DNA of 64,000 nt from Combretum micranthum (GCA_024138025.1 JAMXBD010000405.1:434001-498000); one strand, 5' to 3'; shown: positions 34,501 to 46,917, numbered from the stretch's first letter. Numbers and translations are program-made. The notes: generated from the sequence alone by a model not told the origin.

Positions 34501-36830
34501 AATGCTAACCTGGGCATCACTTCCTTTCTCAATCAATTCCTTATCTCTCTCAACACAAGCCACATAACCGCTAGAATGATTACTCCCATCATTATTCTCA
34601 GCAGTGGCTTCAACCTTCTGTAAAGCAACAATGTCCTCCTGCCGAGCAAGTCCATTCGCCGATGACTGTTTGATAAGTATTAATTGAGTTAATACCCCAA
34701 TGAGTTGCATAAATAGACTTGAATGGATACATTATTACGTTTGTTGTTCTATTACTCTGGCTTACCGAATGTCTTCTCCAGACATGCTGCCACAAATTTT
34801 TCAACTCATTTCTTCTGATGGGCTTAACAAGATAGTCCGCAGCCCCTCTGAGCATACACTTGTATACTGTACTAATGGAGTCCTGTGTGGACATCACTAC
34901 ATAAGGATGATTTATGGTTAGTAGTGATCAATTCCTCCAGGAATATAAAATACCCAAACTTTTCATAAAAATTCTGTTATACCCTCCTTGTTGAAACGTG
35001 GCAATTTTTCTTCTTTTCAATTTTTATTTGAGACAATAATTTTACTAATGAGTTTCTGACCAAACATGGACAGCTCCACAAGTGAATCAAATCACAGCTC
35101 AAACGTTCGGCTGACTAGGGTCACACACTTGAAGCATTAAAATCCAACATTTAAGATCCAAAAAGAAAACATGCTCTACATCCCCAACTTCAGCCCGCTA
35201 TCAGCACAAATTTGATCAATGGAATGACATCTAGGTTGTTCCATTACATTTTTCATTAAAAGAATAAAAAATATCACCATCATCAAGGAGGGTTAAGAAT
35301 AGTTTTCAGAAAAGTTCGCTATATCTGTATCTTCACGCTTTCTAAGCAGAGTTCTTGTCACGCATTAGAAGAACTAATATAACAAAGAATCAAAGCTATG
35401 ATTATCAGCACTTACTGATAACTGGAATATTTTTGCAGATATCATGTTCCATAATTAGAGTGAGAAGCGCATATCCGGATATCGCAGGCAAGTCCACTTC
35501 CGTCAATATAAGGTCTATATTACGTGGCCTTCCCTTAAGTATCTCCCAAGCCTTCAAACCATCAGGAACAGCAGCAACTGTAAATTTGCACACATGTCAA
35601 AACCAAATTCACCACAATTTAAGCAAAGGAAAAATATCAAATTTAATACTTAAACTTCGCATAAAAATTCAATTTGATACCTCAATTTATGTGCAGTCAA
35701 TTTGGTAATATTCAAAACTGTCATAGTTATTTTTATTACATCACTAACACCATTTACCTATTTACCTTTTATCTCCAAACATGAAGAAGCAGCTTACTAG
35801 TATTAGTCAATGTTAGAAGTAGTAAAAATTCGATAATATGCTGCACCATACGTGTCAGTAAACAAAGCAAATAGTGTTGTATTAAGAAAGTAATGAAAAT
35901 AGCCACAAATAGTTCAATCAACTTCAAATTTTACGTATTAAATTGAATTTTGTGCTTAGTTTAGGTACTAATTTTGAAATTTATAACGTCCACGGAAATA
36001 AAGCTTACAGCTCAAAGAATTTAGAAACGCTTCCAACAATCATTTATAAAAACCTAGAAACTACAATATCAAGTCAAGGCAACTTAAAAACTTCAATTCA
36101 AATGACCTCGACAATATCCTAATATACTTTTAGATAAAATTACAATCTCATTAGAAATTGAATGGACAAAAAAAGAAGTGTCCGAATTCCGATCATCACC
36201 AATTACGACCTTCAACCTTATCTTTCACGGAAGACGTTTACAGAATTCTTTGTAATAGTTACCCGCATCGAAAATAGATCATTCACGACAACTGAAAGTC
36301 AAGACACCGGTGAAATGCAGTTGTTCTATCTATACTGTTGCGTAGGAGTAAACTTAACAAATACATCTGCCTTGACTTCAAAAATCTTATCTACTTAAAA
36401 ATTTGATATTTCTCTACAACTAGTAAATCAGCTCAATTAAGCTCACAAGACGTCGGAAAAAACAGTTGAAACGGCCAAATCCATTGGAGCGAAGTAACCA
36501 AAGAAACTAACTAACCTCGGTAGCTGCATTTTCGAAGAAGCGCGGCGATGATCTGTCGTGTAGAATCATCAGCTTCAACTAACAAAACTCGCAAAACTAC
36601 TCTCGGCAAAAACCTCTCCCATTTCACTACTCCGGTGCCTCCTCCACCAACTCCTTCCCCTCCGCACCGCCGTCGCCAGCGGAGGCATCTTTCTTCTCTC
36701 TCTCCTCGGAGTCCACCACAATTTCATCCTCCACCGCAGCCGTGGCCGGAGCCGCAGCTTTCACCTCCCTATCCTCATCCGGCGCCATCCCTCCACCTCC
36801 GCCGCTGGAGCTCACCACCACCTCTAACAT
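31543..36830 (-). CDS. PRR5: Pseudo-response regulator, PRR5/PRR9 clade, 8 exons, frame broken
   Basis: A transcriptional repressor of the plant circadian clock. Exons on the minus strand: 36830-36516, 35577-35416, 34896-34766, 34665-34510, 33870-33696, 33566-33239, 33094-32322, 31650-31543, all with GT donors and AG acceptors and compatible phases. Start [14 protein letters not shown] at 36830. The receiver domain spans exons 1-3 ([82 protein letters not shown]). The phospho-acceptor Asp is replaced by Glu in LTEVDLP, the mark of pseudo-receivers. Exon 6 encodes LNLSLKR, an LxLxL (EAR-type) repression motif. The CCT domain spans exons 7-8 ([41 protein letters not shown]) and ends DFAPGGTDN. 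The predicted length is about 716 aa once frame breaks are allowed for. Exon 1 loses frame near 36630 and exon 7 twice (about 32740 and 32685). PRR9 is the nearest alternative name. Confidence 0.88.
32660..32747 (-). other. Two apparent one-base losses in PRR exon 7
   Basis: Three frames carry PRR-like sequence in turn: first through [10 protein letters not shown], then [17 protein letters not shown] (from about 32742), then [17 protein letters not shown] (from about 32685) on to the CCT domain. Each switch equals one missing base. An alternative is a 61-base GT...AG intron from SPSS to KFERL, which restores the frame but is very short for a plant and removes the family-like middle block. Confidence 0.6.
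33644..33667 (-). repeat. (GA)n microsatellite in PRR intron 5
   Basis: An uninterrupted AG run on the plus strand (CT on the transcribed strand) inside the 129-base intron between exons 5 and 6. Confidence 0.8.
35633..35984. mobile_element. MITE-like inverted repeat in PRR intron 1
   Basis: The left arm (AAATATCAAATTTAATACTT onward) and the complement of the right arm (AAATTTCAAAATTAGTACCT onward) align over roughly 70 bases, including TTCAATTTRATAC. The intervening 200 bases are non-coding. No clear target duplication was seen, so the superfamily is undecided. Confidence 0.5.
36627..36634 (-). other. Apparent one-base loss in PRR exon 1
   Basis: The N-terminal frame from the ATG at 36830 reads to ELVEEAPE and then TAG. 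The receiver frame VVKWERFLP begins at the same place but one base out of register, with no in-frame ATG between an upstream TGA and the receiver. One extra G on the minus strand (GAGGTAGTG instead of GAGTAGTG) would join EAPE to VVKWERF. Confidence 0.75.
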
Positions 36831-37011
36831 CGTATCAACAACCGGAACGGCAAAACTCGACAACAAGCAAACAGGAAGAGAGCATTCCACTTTTTTTTTT
36901 TTTTTCTTTCCCCTACTCGTTTCGGTTTTCCTTTTTCTTTTTGTTTTTGTAATTTTGTTTCTTAAAACTGAGATGTGATTTGGGCCTCTGCCTTCTAGCT
37001 CGTAAAAAACG

Positions 37012-37020
37012 AAAATATCT
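37012..37020 (+). promoter_or_regulatory. Evening Element AAAATATCT upstream of PRR
   Basis: An exact AAAATATCT, about 182 bases before the PRR start codon (divergent orientation; the element works either way). CCA1/LHY and RVE proteins bind this site, and PRR5/PRR9 are known targets of that circuit. Confidence 0.65.
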
Positions 37021-37133
37021 GGAAAAACTGGCGTCAAAGCATTAGGAGGAGATCCGACGGTTAATAACACGAGTAACCAATTAACCGCCTAAGATCCAAC
37101 GGCTGATAATCACCACTTACGAAGACAACAGCT

Positions 37134-37141
37134 AAATATCT
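37134..37141 (+). promoter_or_regulatory. Evening-Element-like AAATATCT
   Basis: An eight-base core match (TAAATATCT with context), about 300 bases upstream of the PRR ATG and 120 bases from the exact element. A pair of such sites is common in clock promoters. Confidence 0.45.
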
Positions 37142-37523
37142 CCAGCAATCATCTGTGTGGCTGTGATATGCCACGTCATCTCTCTGATCTCTCTCTTAAA
37201 TATTTTTCTCTCTCCATCAAATACTCAAGCCTCATTGGCCATCTTCTGGTGTACGCAAGAAAAAAAAAAAAAAAGAAAACTAAAGAAAAATGGATTTAAA
37301 TTAAATTCCACTTGTTATATATAACAAAATTATATATTATATAGACAATTGTTTTTAAAATGTCCCATTTTCATTAACATATATTTATTTTTATAGATAC
37401 ACATTTGCTAAGTTAATATATACATAGTATGTAACATCTAGTTAATAATTTTCAAAATTAATATAAGATTTTTTTTTGTTTTCTCTTATTTTTCTTGGGT
37501 TCGTGATATTTGTGAGCGTGTGA

Positions 37524-37529
37524 CACGTG
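37524..37529. promoter_or_regulatory. G-box CACGTG upstream of PRR (distal pair, site 1)
   Basis: Palindromic CACGTG in the context GACACGTGGA, about 690 bases upstream of the PRR ATG. Bound by bHLH (PIF) and bZIP (HY5) factors in plants. Confidence 0.45.
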
Positions 37530-37629
37530 GAGTAAGTGGGACCCATTCCAGGAGATATAATATTAGTTGTTGATGAGATATTTTCGTGAGTGCCGGGGGG
37601 AGACACTGATCTTATGGACAGTGTTGTGA

Positions 37630-37635
37630 CACGTG
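37630..37635. promoter_or_regulatory. G-box CACGTG upstream of PRR (distal pair, site 2)
   Basis: A second CACGTG in nearly the same context (GACACGTGGT), 106 bases from the first. The repeated context suggests a functional pair. Confidence 0.45.
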
Positions 37636-37641
37636 GTGGAA

Positions 37642-40449
37642 TGAGATGGGTTGAAAAGATTTGTGGTGGTGAAGCCGTCAATAAGGAAAACAATCTTTTT
37701 TTACTTTTTGGGAGCGACAACGCATTTGCAACTGACAAACACAACCGAGAAAAAGTAGGGGACCGTGTTTCTGCTCCATGGTATTTATCCGATCGCCTCT
37801 GATATTTCGAAGCACTCCTTAAAAAATTAAAATTAAAAATTTTCTTTCTCTGGCCAATTCAAACTATTTTTTTTTTTAATAAATGCTTTTAGGATAATTA
37901 TGAATGGGATTACAAAATAGTCCACTCAGCACGGTTGGCTAAACTTCAACCCTGCTCAAAGTTTTAGAATTTGAGCTTAAGATCAAATTTTCAAATCTTA
38001 TGTTCCATTGGACACAATTAAACTTAAAATGTTAAATTAAAATTTAACTGAATGTAACATTATATAAACTTTAGTTTAGCTCAATCAATCATGATTATAC
38101 TTAATTTATTAAAAATAATTTAAATTCTAATTAAATAATACTCAAATTTAATTCAAATTCGATTAATAACTTGATCTTGGTGATATTGATTAAGCTAAAA
38201 GTATAAAAGTAGACGTTAAGTGAAACTGATTTACTTCATCTAAACTAACATGTTTTTTATTCGATTATTCTATTATACTAGCTCTCTAAAGAGCGTCAGG
38301 CGTTTGATGACGTGTTGGAAATTATATTCTTTTATTCCACTTGATCTTTTTTCTTTTTTTTCGTTCCGTGGGAAATTTTTGTACTTCAAATTTGTGAGTA
38401 CGAGAATGGCCTCCTCATTTTCAGATATATTATACTTTTCCCGCCGTCTGAATATGTTAAGGTTATGATTGTTTTTCTTTTTTCCTTTTCTTTTTTAGTA
38501 CTTGTTATTGCCAAGTGGTTACCGGTTGATCAATTTACCAGTCATTTTATTTTATTTTATTTTTTCAGATCTTCCTCGGTAGCCATGACTATTGGACACG
38601 CTTCGTGGTTAATACACGACCAGAGGCTCTCTCTCTCTCTCTCGCTCATGGTGAAACCCTAGTATACGGCAGGCTTTTCAAATATTTTCCTTTCTTTTCT
38701 CCGTCCAAAAAAATTCCACAAATTATATTTAAATATCTATTTTTATCATCTCAGATATGAATTTTTATATCACTCTTTTATTACTAGTTTATTAATTTTA
38801 TGTTTCCATCTTTACAATATCACATCTAGAGAATTAATTAGATTGAAAATGATCGTACCAATTTTAAAGTGTCATAGTATTTTAAATAAATGGCTGTTTT
38901 TTCTTTTCTTCTTTGTTGATTGTTTTTCATCTCTTTAAGAGATTTTGTCTAGCTAAAATACTAATTTTTTATTCTTTATGTAGAATTTATGTTGTAAAAA
39001 TATATTTCAATCCTTAAATATAAAAGAGATATACTCGGTCTAGATTAGATTCTTAGACTCTCATTTTTTCAATTATTTTGTTAGGATTTCGTATATTTTT
39101 TACTGGATTTTATTGTACTATTGAAGGAATGAATTTTTGTTTTCTAGCAAAAAAATAAAATAAAAATAAAACCATGACTAAGGTATCATCGTTACATAAT
39201 TTTTAAAACTTGAAAAACCAACCGATTATACATACAATAAATTAAAATATTTCATATATAAGAATAAAAATCTAGTTAAAAAATTCCTTGAGTATTTATT
39301 GTCATTTTTTTTTATTTATATTGCTGAGGATAAATCATATCCCAATAAACTAAAAACATCAATTTCCCATTTAAATGGCTTGTATATGTCGGGAAAAAGA
39401 AACAAAAATATATATATGACTTCAAGTTGAAAATTTTATCCCTTTTCTCAGTAGCTACTAGCTATTAAGCCATTGTTTTGAAAAATCAAAACATAGAATA
39501 ACCCGGTGCAAAGATTATTCTATCAGAATATTTACGATAAATTTTAGTGTAATAAAAACAATCAATTGGATAAAAATATCAAAGAAATATTTCTAACAAA
39601 ACAAATTTATTATTTTATCAAAACATGTGATCCGATCATAAAAGTAAGTGGGTAACTCTGATATATAAAATACTCTATCATATCTTATTCAACCACATAG
39701 AATCTAGATAGGAATTAAGAGTTATAAAATAGGGTATTTGATTCAAATATATATTTTTTGAAATATGCTCTTATAAGTAAGATGTGGATATAAGGTCTTC
39801 ATAACCATGTACCCACTGTGTAATTTGTATTCAAATACATAAAAGGTACAAGGTCATATAAATCAATCATAATAAAAATAATATGTAAAATAAATCAATT
39901 AATAAAAAATAAAATATAATGCTTTATTTTTCATTTTGTAATTACTTTTATTCAATCTTATAATTTGTAAAAAACCTTCTATAAACTTTTATTTTATAAA
40001 AAAATTATACAATTTTATTTTGGAATAGCTTTTTTTTTTCTAAGAACTTTCATTATATATACTTGAAGTTCTAAATTATATAAAAAGTATTGTTATTTTT
40101 TGAGCTCAATTAATATAGAAGTACTTCCAAAGTTTTTAATTTTGAAATTTGCTACGGATTATGCAATTCTATTTGATATCTTATAAATAAAATTTACAAG
40201 TGTTTCTACAAATTTCAACTTTCACAAATAAACAAATTCTCTTGGTGTAGAAATCATGATATTAAGAAATTATTTTTAAATTACTTTTTACAAAATGCAA
40301 GATGGCATTATTATAAACTTGAAAATAAAAAAAAAAAGCATAGGTTTTATAAAAAAAAATTGTAGGTTTCATTTGATACCCTATACGCTATAAGTTTTAT
40401 AGGATATAAGGACAAAGTGAGTAAAAAATCTTACTAGGTAGGTTTCGAA
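37642..40449. other. AT-rich spacer upstream of PRR
   Basis: A (CT)n tract lies at about 38628-38645. Open frames at 37590-37802, 38250-38468 and 38465-38662 have no recognisable protein. 38700-40440 is very AT-rich with no visible structure. Confidence 0.4.
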
Positions 40450-40459
40450 TCCAAATTTT

Positions 40460-40845
40460 GAGTAAATTACACTAGAAAGTCACAATGTTTGAGGGTAAAT
40501 TATACTAGAATGTCACAATGTTTCACAAAGTTCAAAAAAGGTCACAATATTTAGTAAGTTCATTTTATATCACAACATTTTGCGGGTAAGTTCACTTTAT
40601 GTCACAACGTTTAGAGAAGTGGGTCAATTGAGGTCACAACTCGAACATGTCAACAGAAGAACTATTTAACTAAAACTTAAAAAACCCTTTTTTTAAGGTC
40701 TCATTGACATTTATCAATAGGAGAAATACTTAATTAAATATCATAAAACACTTTTTCAAATGTTGTGACATCTTTTAAACTTTAAGAAACGTTATAACCT
40801 AAAATGAACTTATCCAAAATGTTATAACCTCTAGTGTAATTTACC
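40460..40845. mobile_element. MITE with TIR GGTAAATTACACTAGA, about 386 bp
   Basis: The left end has GAGTAAATTACACTAGAAAG, repeated once more at 40496 as GGTAAATTATACTAGAATG. The right end, complemented, is GGTAAATTACACTAGAGG. The flanks TCCAAATTTT (40450-40459) and TCCAAAATTT (40847-40856) agree at 9 of 10 bases, fitting a Mutator-type duplication. The TIR contains repeated GTCACAAY motifs. Non-coding. Confidence 0.55.
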
Positions 40846-40856
40846 TTCCAAAATTT

Positions 40857-42429
40857 AGTATTTTGTACTTTAAAAGGTTAGACAAGAGGTAAAGTTTTAT
40901 ACATTGCTCATCTTGTAAATGATTAACCTAGGACCCAAATATATGGAGTTATATATTTAATGGATAGTTGTTTTTAAGTATAAATTATAGAAATGAGAGA
41001 CGCCACCTCAAATTAGAAAACTTAATAACTACATTCATTGATTTTACATAATTGGTAGGTTAAAAAAAAAAAAAGTACCTCATCTATTTAGTTTCATTTG
41101 GGAGAAATAGTTGAGTTTTAGTTTTTCATCTTTTTTTAAACTACCAATACTTGTATTATCTTCTTAATTGCTTTCCATTAGATGATGCAACAAGTCCTAT
41201 TTTTATTAAATATTGCTTCTAAAAAAGGAAAAATTTAAGTATAAAACGTTTACATTACCTAAATAGGTGAGTTGGTTTTTTTTTTTTTTTTGGTTAATGT
41301 AGTCATCTATCAATTAAGTAAAAATAGTAAACCCTATATCTTGAGTGCAAACGTTAAATATGCTAAATTTGAAATATCTCTGTAACATCTATTCTAATAA
41401 ATAATATAAATTATTTTATTTTTGAGCAATCATATTATTGCATGTTATCATCCTGCCGAACTTACAGAAAATTCGAGCCGCCCTAGCCACATGGGCGTAA
41501 CATCTAGGGTAGGATCGTACATGTTGAACAAAGTTACGTGAACAAGTGGATATGATGTCAAAATGGCTCATTCCCAACCAAAACCTTGCAGCACACTTTT
41601 TTCAAAAAATTCCTGGATTGGATTTCATTTCACAAAAATATCTCCATGCCTTTATGGCCGAACGCAACCAGAATCACAAATATCAGCTATTCTAATATTT
41701 CCAGCCGTTCGATGACAATGACATTTAGACAACATGTGGATTATGTGAAGTCATGGGTCTCGTCCGACAGCAACCCCTAACGTACGATGATGCTATACCA
41801 AGGCAAATGATACTATTGACACATGTGGTATTGGAAAGTAGTAGTGCGTTTGAAAATGTATGAATATGTTTAAGCCATTGTCAATATCTCCACGATTATT
41901 CCATGTTGTGATGTGTGATCCTACTTTGACACGAGAGAGAATATAATTAGCACTCCCATGTGCTCTTAGGTCTTAACCAACGAAACGAAGACTTCATGTT
42001 TTATGGCGTAATATTGGGAAAGTAATACATTTCCTAGACACTGCATTTCGTTAAAGAGTATAAAAGCCTCTTTTACAGATTTTGAAACCCTAATCTCTCG
42101 ACTCTTCCCTGCTTTTCACCCTAGGTACAAAACTCTACTCTATTCTATACGGCTCCTTCTTTAGATAATGAGAAATACTAATCTGTGAATTGTTTTCGTG
42201 TGTGAGATAATCATCATTTCAAGCTAACTAAACTTCAAAAAGTCGACAACTTCTTTTCAAGGAAATCTCGCATACCCGCGTTTCCCTATTCATATGCTTT
42301 GTTGTATTTACAGTTTCATCTATTGCTTATCAGTTGTATTCCTACATGAATATGTTACACTAAGAACTATTACTTTGTTTTATGTGCCATTACAACATTA
42401 ATCAGATGTATCTACTGTCCATATTGGAG
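40857..42429. other. Spacer and possible LTR of the minus-strand gypsy element
   Basis: 40857-41450 is AT-rich. 41460-42430 is more balanced, without a long open frame; because it abuts the integrase end of the gypsy element at 42430 it may contain that element's 3' LTR, but no boundary can be set without the partner LTR. Confidence 0.35.
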
Positions 42430-42506
42430 CTCTTTTAATCTTGAGATACGTCTCGTATCAATTTCCTCCTGGTTTGGAAAAACAACCTTGTCCTCAAAAT
42501 TGTAAT
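42430..42506 (-). pseudogene. Gypsy chromovirus polyprotein, C-terminal tip
   Basis: The minus-strand reading NFEDKVVFPNQEEIDTR continues the chromodomain frame that stops at 47201, across the inserted copia element. It lies immediately next to the GTAAT target duplication. Confidence 0.65.
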
Positions 42507-42793
42507 TGATAAAAAATATAAAAAAGAATTTCTGAAATGTTTTTCATGTTATTTCACTAAGATAATTTACAATATATAGACATTAAGAATGATCAAATCT
42601 CTTAATTTTAGGGTCTAAAATAGTAAGCATAATCAAATCTCTTAATCCTAGGCCTATTATAGGAAGGAATACAACAACAATTGGAGCAAGAATATATACA
42701 ACAATAAAGGAAATCATGGAGAGATAATCAATGGATATATAGCTATAAAAAAACATAGAAAGAACTAAAAAAGGAAAGAAGAATGTATTGACT
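42507..42793 (-). repeat. 3' LTR of the nested copia element
   Basis: On the minus strand it follows a purine tract AAGGGGGAAA and ends TTTTTTATCA at 42507. It is closely similar to 46918-47195 throughout (for example AATCAAATCTCTTAAT against AATCAAATCCCTTAAT). Confidence 0.88.
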
Positions 42794-42857
42794 TTCCCCC
42801 TTAAATTGATGCGGGTAAGTCTATCAACATCAATTTACTACTAAGAAACTTGTGTCA

Positions 42858-45800
42858 TTAGCATATCAAAGCTTTCGTGAAGACACCAGCTGTTTGAAGA
42901 TCAGTAGTAATATGAGGAAGAGTGATAACACCTCGAGTGAAGGCCTTCCTAATGTAATGACAATCCCCATCTATGTGTTTTATGCGTTCATGATATACTG
43001 GATTTGCAGCTATATGAATGACACTTGTATTATCACCATTAAGTGAAGTAGGATCGATTTGAGGAAATCTAAGTTCAACAAGAAGACCACATAACCACAC
43101 AATTTTAGAACAAGCTGCAAACATGGCTCTATACTTAACCTTCGTGGAAGATTTAGAGACACGGTCCTGCTTCTTACACTTCCAAGAAATCAAGGCATCT
43201 CCAAGGAAAATGCACCAACCTCTTGTAGACTTCCTAGTATCCAGACAACCAACCCAATCGGCATCACTATACGCAATCAAATGACGAGTAGATTTGTAGG
43301 AAAAAACAACCCATGAGTAGGTAAACCAATTAAGTATCAAATAATGCGACAAACTGTAGCAAGATGAAGATGTCGAAGTGATTGCACAAATATGCTAACT
43401 ATATAGACAACATTTGAGATATTAGGCCTTATATTTGTTAGGTAGATAAGACTAACAACAAGTTGCCTATAAAAAAAACGGATCAAGCAAAAGCTCGCCT
43501 TCATCTTCTCGGTATTTCACATTTACCTCCATTAGCATATCAACAACAATAGCATCCTCTAAACCAGATAGCTCAATGAGATCTTATATATATTTATGTT
43601 GATTTAAGAACAAACCATGAACTCCAGAGTGAACTTCTGGCCCCAAAAAATATGTGAGATGTCCAAGATCTTTCATTTGAATTGTATCATACAACATATT
43701 TTGAAGCTTAGTAATCAGCCCATTGTCATTACTAGTGATGATAATATCATCAACATAGACTAAGAGAAAGACCATACTAATGGATATCTTCTGAAAGAAG
43801 AGTGATGAATCATATTCACTTTATGTGAAAGAGAAGGTGAGAAATGTGTTAGGAAACATCTCAAACCAGGCTCTAGGTCCCTGCTTCAACCCATACAAAG
43901 AGTGTCTTAGCGTGCAAACTTCATGAGAAGCTGTCATGGACATATCGAGTGGAAGTTTCATGTAAATCTCTTGCTTAAGGTTCCCATTCAAGAAGGCATA
44001 TTTTACATCCATTTGATGTAAAGGCTAAGATTTAAAGGATGTAATAGCAAGAATGGTTTTCACTGTGGTCATCTTAGCAACTGGTGCAAATGTTCTCTTC
44101 ATAGTCCAATATTGCGAAAAGCAACCAATCGACCTTTATATCTATCTAAAGAGCCATTAGACTTGAGTTTCACAGTATAAACCCACTTATTTCCAATGGC
44201 TAAAAGTGGAGGACAAGAAACAATCCCAAGTTTGGTTTTCCTCAAGTGCTTGAAGTTCTACTTCCATTCCTTATTGCCATACTAATGTTCCATAGCATGT
44301 TTATAATAAGTGGGAATGGAAATAGAAGACAAAGTAGTAGACATAGCCATAAGGGTTGAAAAACCATACCTTTTAGGAGGTTTGTGAGGGCTATAGCTTC
44401 TTTGAAGAGGAGGTGAATCATTAGAAATGGGTAGAACAGGATTAGATGTCACAAGAAGATATGGAGGAACCTTGGTGAGACCTATAGGAGGAGTGCATCT
44501 GTGATAAACATAACCAAGTTTAAACCTTTGTATTGGTGTTAGTGATTCAGAAAAATGTGGTAAAGCATATAGAGAAAGGAATTCCAAAGTCTATTTTCTG
44601 CTAAGTAAGAGCTGATTTTAAAAAAAAAAAAAAGACATTTCTAGATACAAGAGTTCAACGAGCATGAGGGTCATAGCAAAGAAATCCTTTTTAGGTTCCA
44701 GCATATCCTAAGATTGGGCAGTAAGTTTATTTCTCTCATGTACAGGAAGGTGAACAAAACAAACACATCTAAATATATGAAGATTAGAATAATTTAGTGC
44801 ATGCCTAAACAAACGAAAGCAGAGAGAATCATTTTTCAAGTTAGGAGATGGCAATCTATTAATCAAATAAACAGCAGTAGACAAAGCTCCACACGAAAGT
44901 TGAGAAGGAGCACAAGATTCAATTAAAAGAGTTGGAACAACATCAAGAAGATGACGATTTTTCCTTTTAGCCACACTGTTTTGTTGTGGAGTGAAAGGAC
45001 AAAAACGTTGTGATATGATCTCATGACTTTGAAGAAAAAAATTGAAATTAATTTGACATATATTCACCACCTTAATCAGAATGCAAGATGTTGATTTTGG
45101 CAAAAGATTGTGTTTCAACTAAAGCAAGAAAGACTTTAAACACAGAGAAAACCTCACTTTTAGATTGAAGAAAATATACCCCAAGTATAAATGTAACAAA
45201 GTATTTGTAATGTTCATGAGAAATTACAAGTGCAATACCCTATACATCAGTATGTACGAGTTCAAAAGGTTTGGTGGTGCAAGTTTTATGCAATCAAAAA
45301 GGAAGTGTTTTACTTTTACCAAGTTTGCAAGATGCACAATCAATAATATCATTATTAAAAGAAGCTAGATTTTTATTTCCAAGTAACCAGATTTAAACAA
45401 GACTCGAAGCACATGAGAATTAGGGTATCCTAAACATCTATGCCACATTTGATTATCACATTGAACAGCATTACAAGCATCATAATTTGACACCAACAAG
45501 GAAGATAGAAGTAGAGGAAAAAGACGTTGCATTTTAGGTCCTTTCACGATCATCTTCCCGGACACTTGATCCTGCACAAGACAACCAAAAGTTGAAAATT
45601 GAATAGTACAATTGTTGTTAACTAATTGGCCAATAGATATAAGATTATTGGCTGGTTTAGGAGATACAAAAACAGTATTTAAAAAGGCTGAAATATCACC
45701 AACAGCTATGATAGGTAAGGAATTACCATCGGCAGTATGAATTTGAAGATCTTCTTTATATTTTTTAACATTATTTAAAGGTAAGGCAGTGCTGGTCATG

Positions 45801-46850
45801 TGATTGGAGGCATAAGAATCAAAATACTAAGGCTTAGGATTATAATTTTTGTTACCTAAAAGGCCTAAAGCAGAAACTATCATTTGTTAGACCATTTACG
45901 GAATAATAAAAGACTGACCAGGACTAGAGGAATTAGAGGAACCAACCAAGACAATATGGGCAATTTCAGATTTGTTTAGAGGTTGAATAGAACAATCTTT
46001 GATGATATGCTCTGTTTTCTTACAATAATTGCAAAATCTTTTAATACAATTAGTGGCAATGTGCCCAAATCCTTTGCAACTATAGCATTGGATATTAGTT
46101 ATATCTCTGCCTCATTTAGACCTCCCTTAAGCTATGTAGGCAATAAGAATTGGAGTAGAATTTTGAGCTTATTGCTCCAAGACAACCTGTGTAATGAGCC
46201 ATCGTTCTTCCCTGAGAAGCTTTCCTGCACAAATATCCAATAAAGGAACCAGTTCTTTGTTTATTATGTTGGACCTAATTGTTTCAAACTCCCTCCCTTA
46301 ACTTCATTAAAAATTGGTCACGCTTGCTTGCTAGTCTCATGCACACATTAGATAGCAATGAGTCCTTCGAGAGGTACACTTGTATATACAATATCAGTAT
46401 ACCCAACCTAAAGATTTTCAAAGGAAGAATAAAACTCTTGGATTGACATACTCCCTTAACTGAGTTGTCCCAACTCATGTTCCAATTGAAACCTTCGTGC
46501 TATATTGCTTTGGTTATAAATTTTCTTCAAATAATCCCACATTTCTCTGGAAGTCTTATAAAGCTTGAGATTGAGAAGTATAGTGGGTTCCACAAATCCA
46601 AGGATACAAGACATAATCTGAGCATCCTTCATTTCCCATTTCAGATATTTCTCCTTCTCATTGTTAGGTGCAGAATCTGTCCAATCAATATGACCCTATA
46701 ATTCCTTTCCTTTGACAAAGATCTGAAATTGGAATGCCCAGGTAGAATAATTCTTGACATTATATCGAACAAGAAAATGTTCAAATCATTCTAAAGACAT
46801 GATTCAACCAAGAACTAAAGATCAGATCCATGAAAACAAAACAAAACACT
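42858..46850 (-). pseudogene. Nested copia gag-pol polyprotein, decayed
   Basis: Reading right to left. Gag remnant 46100-46850, then two zinc knuckles at about 46000-46090 (CYSCKGFGHIATNC and CNYCKKTEHIIKDC). Protease/pre-integrase piece 45365-45799 (NNLISIGQLVNNNCTIQF; MWHRCLGYPNSHVL). Integrase 44708-45118 (FCPFTPQQNSVAKRKNRHLL; the Glu of the usual NGVAERKNR is Lys here). Reverse transcriptase 43584-44012 (DVKYAFLNGNLKQEIYMKLP; LYGLKQGPRAW; YVDDIIITSND, catalytic YVDD intact). RNase H 42858-43352 (YSDADWVGCLDTRKSTRGWC; SSTKVKYRAM, where the family has TEAEYRA). Stops and frameshifts separate the pieces. Confidence 0.87.
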
Positions 46851-46905
46851 AAGATCTTGAAGCAAGACACGAGATGAAATGATCTCAAAGTTTAGGCTTT
46901 GATAC

Positions 46906-46917
46906 CATGACAAAAAA
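46906..46917 (-). other. Primer-binding site of the nested copia element
   Basis: Reads TGGTATCAAAGC on the minus strand, directly beside the 5' LTR; it matches initiator tRNA-Met with one change from the usual TGGTATCAGAGC. Confidence 0.82.

Noticed and set aside
36548..36952. 134-codon Pro-rich frame on the plus strand
   Set aside because: It is the antisense of PRR exon 1 and its leader; Pro richness comes from GGN codons on the other strand.
36831..37070. 80-codon upstream extension of PRR exon 1
   Set aside because: It is Lys/Arg-rich translation of a purine-rich leader and includes the Evening Element region; the PRR5-like MLEVVVSSS start is the better choice.
37442..37802. Overlapping frames on both strands upstream of PRR
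   Set aside because: Neither resembles a protein; the region reads as promoter with two G-boxes.
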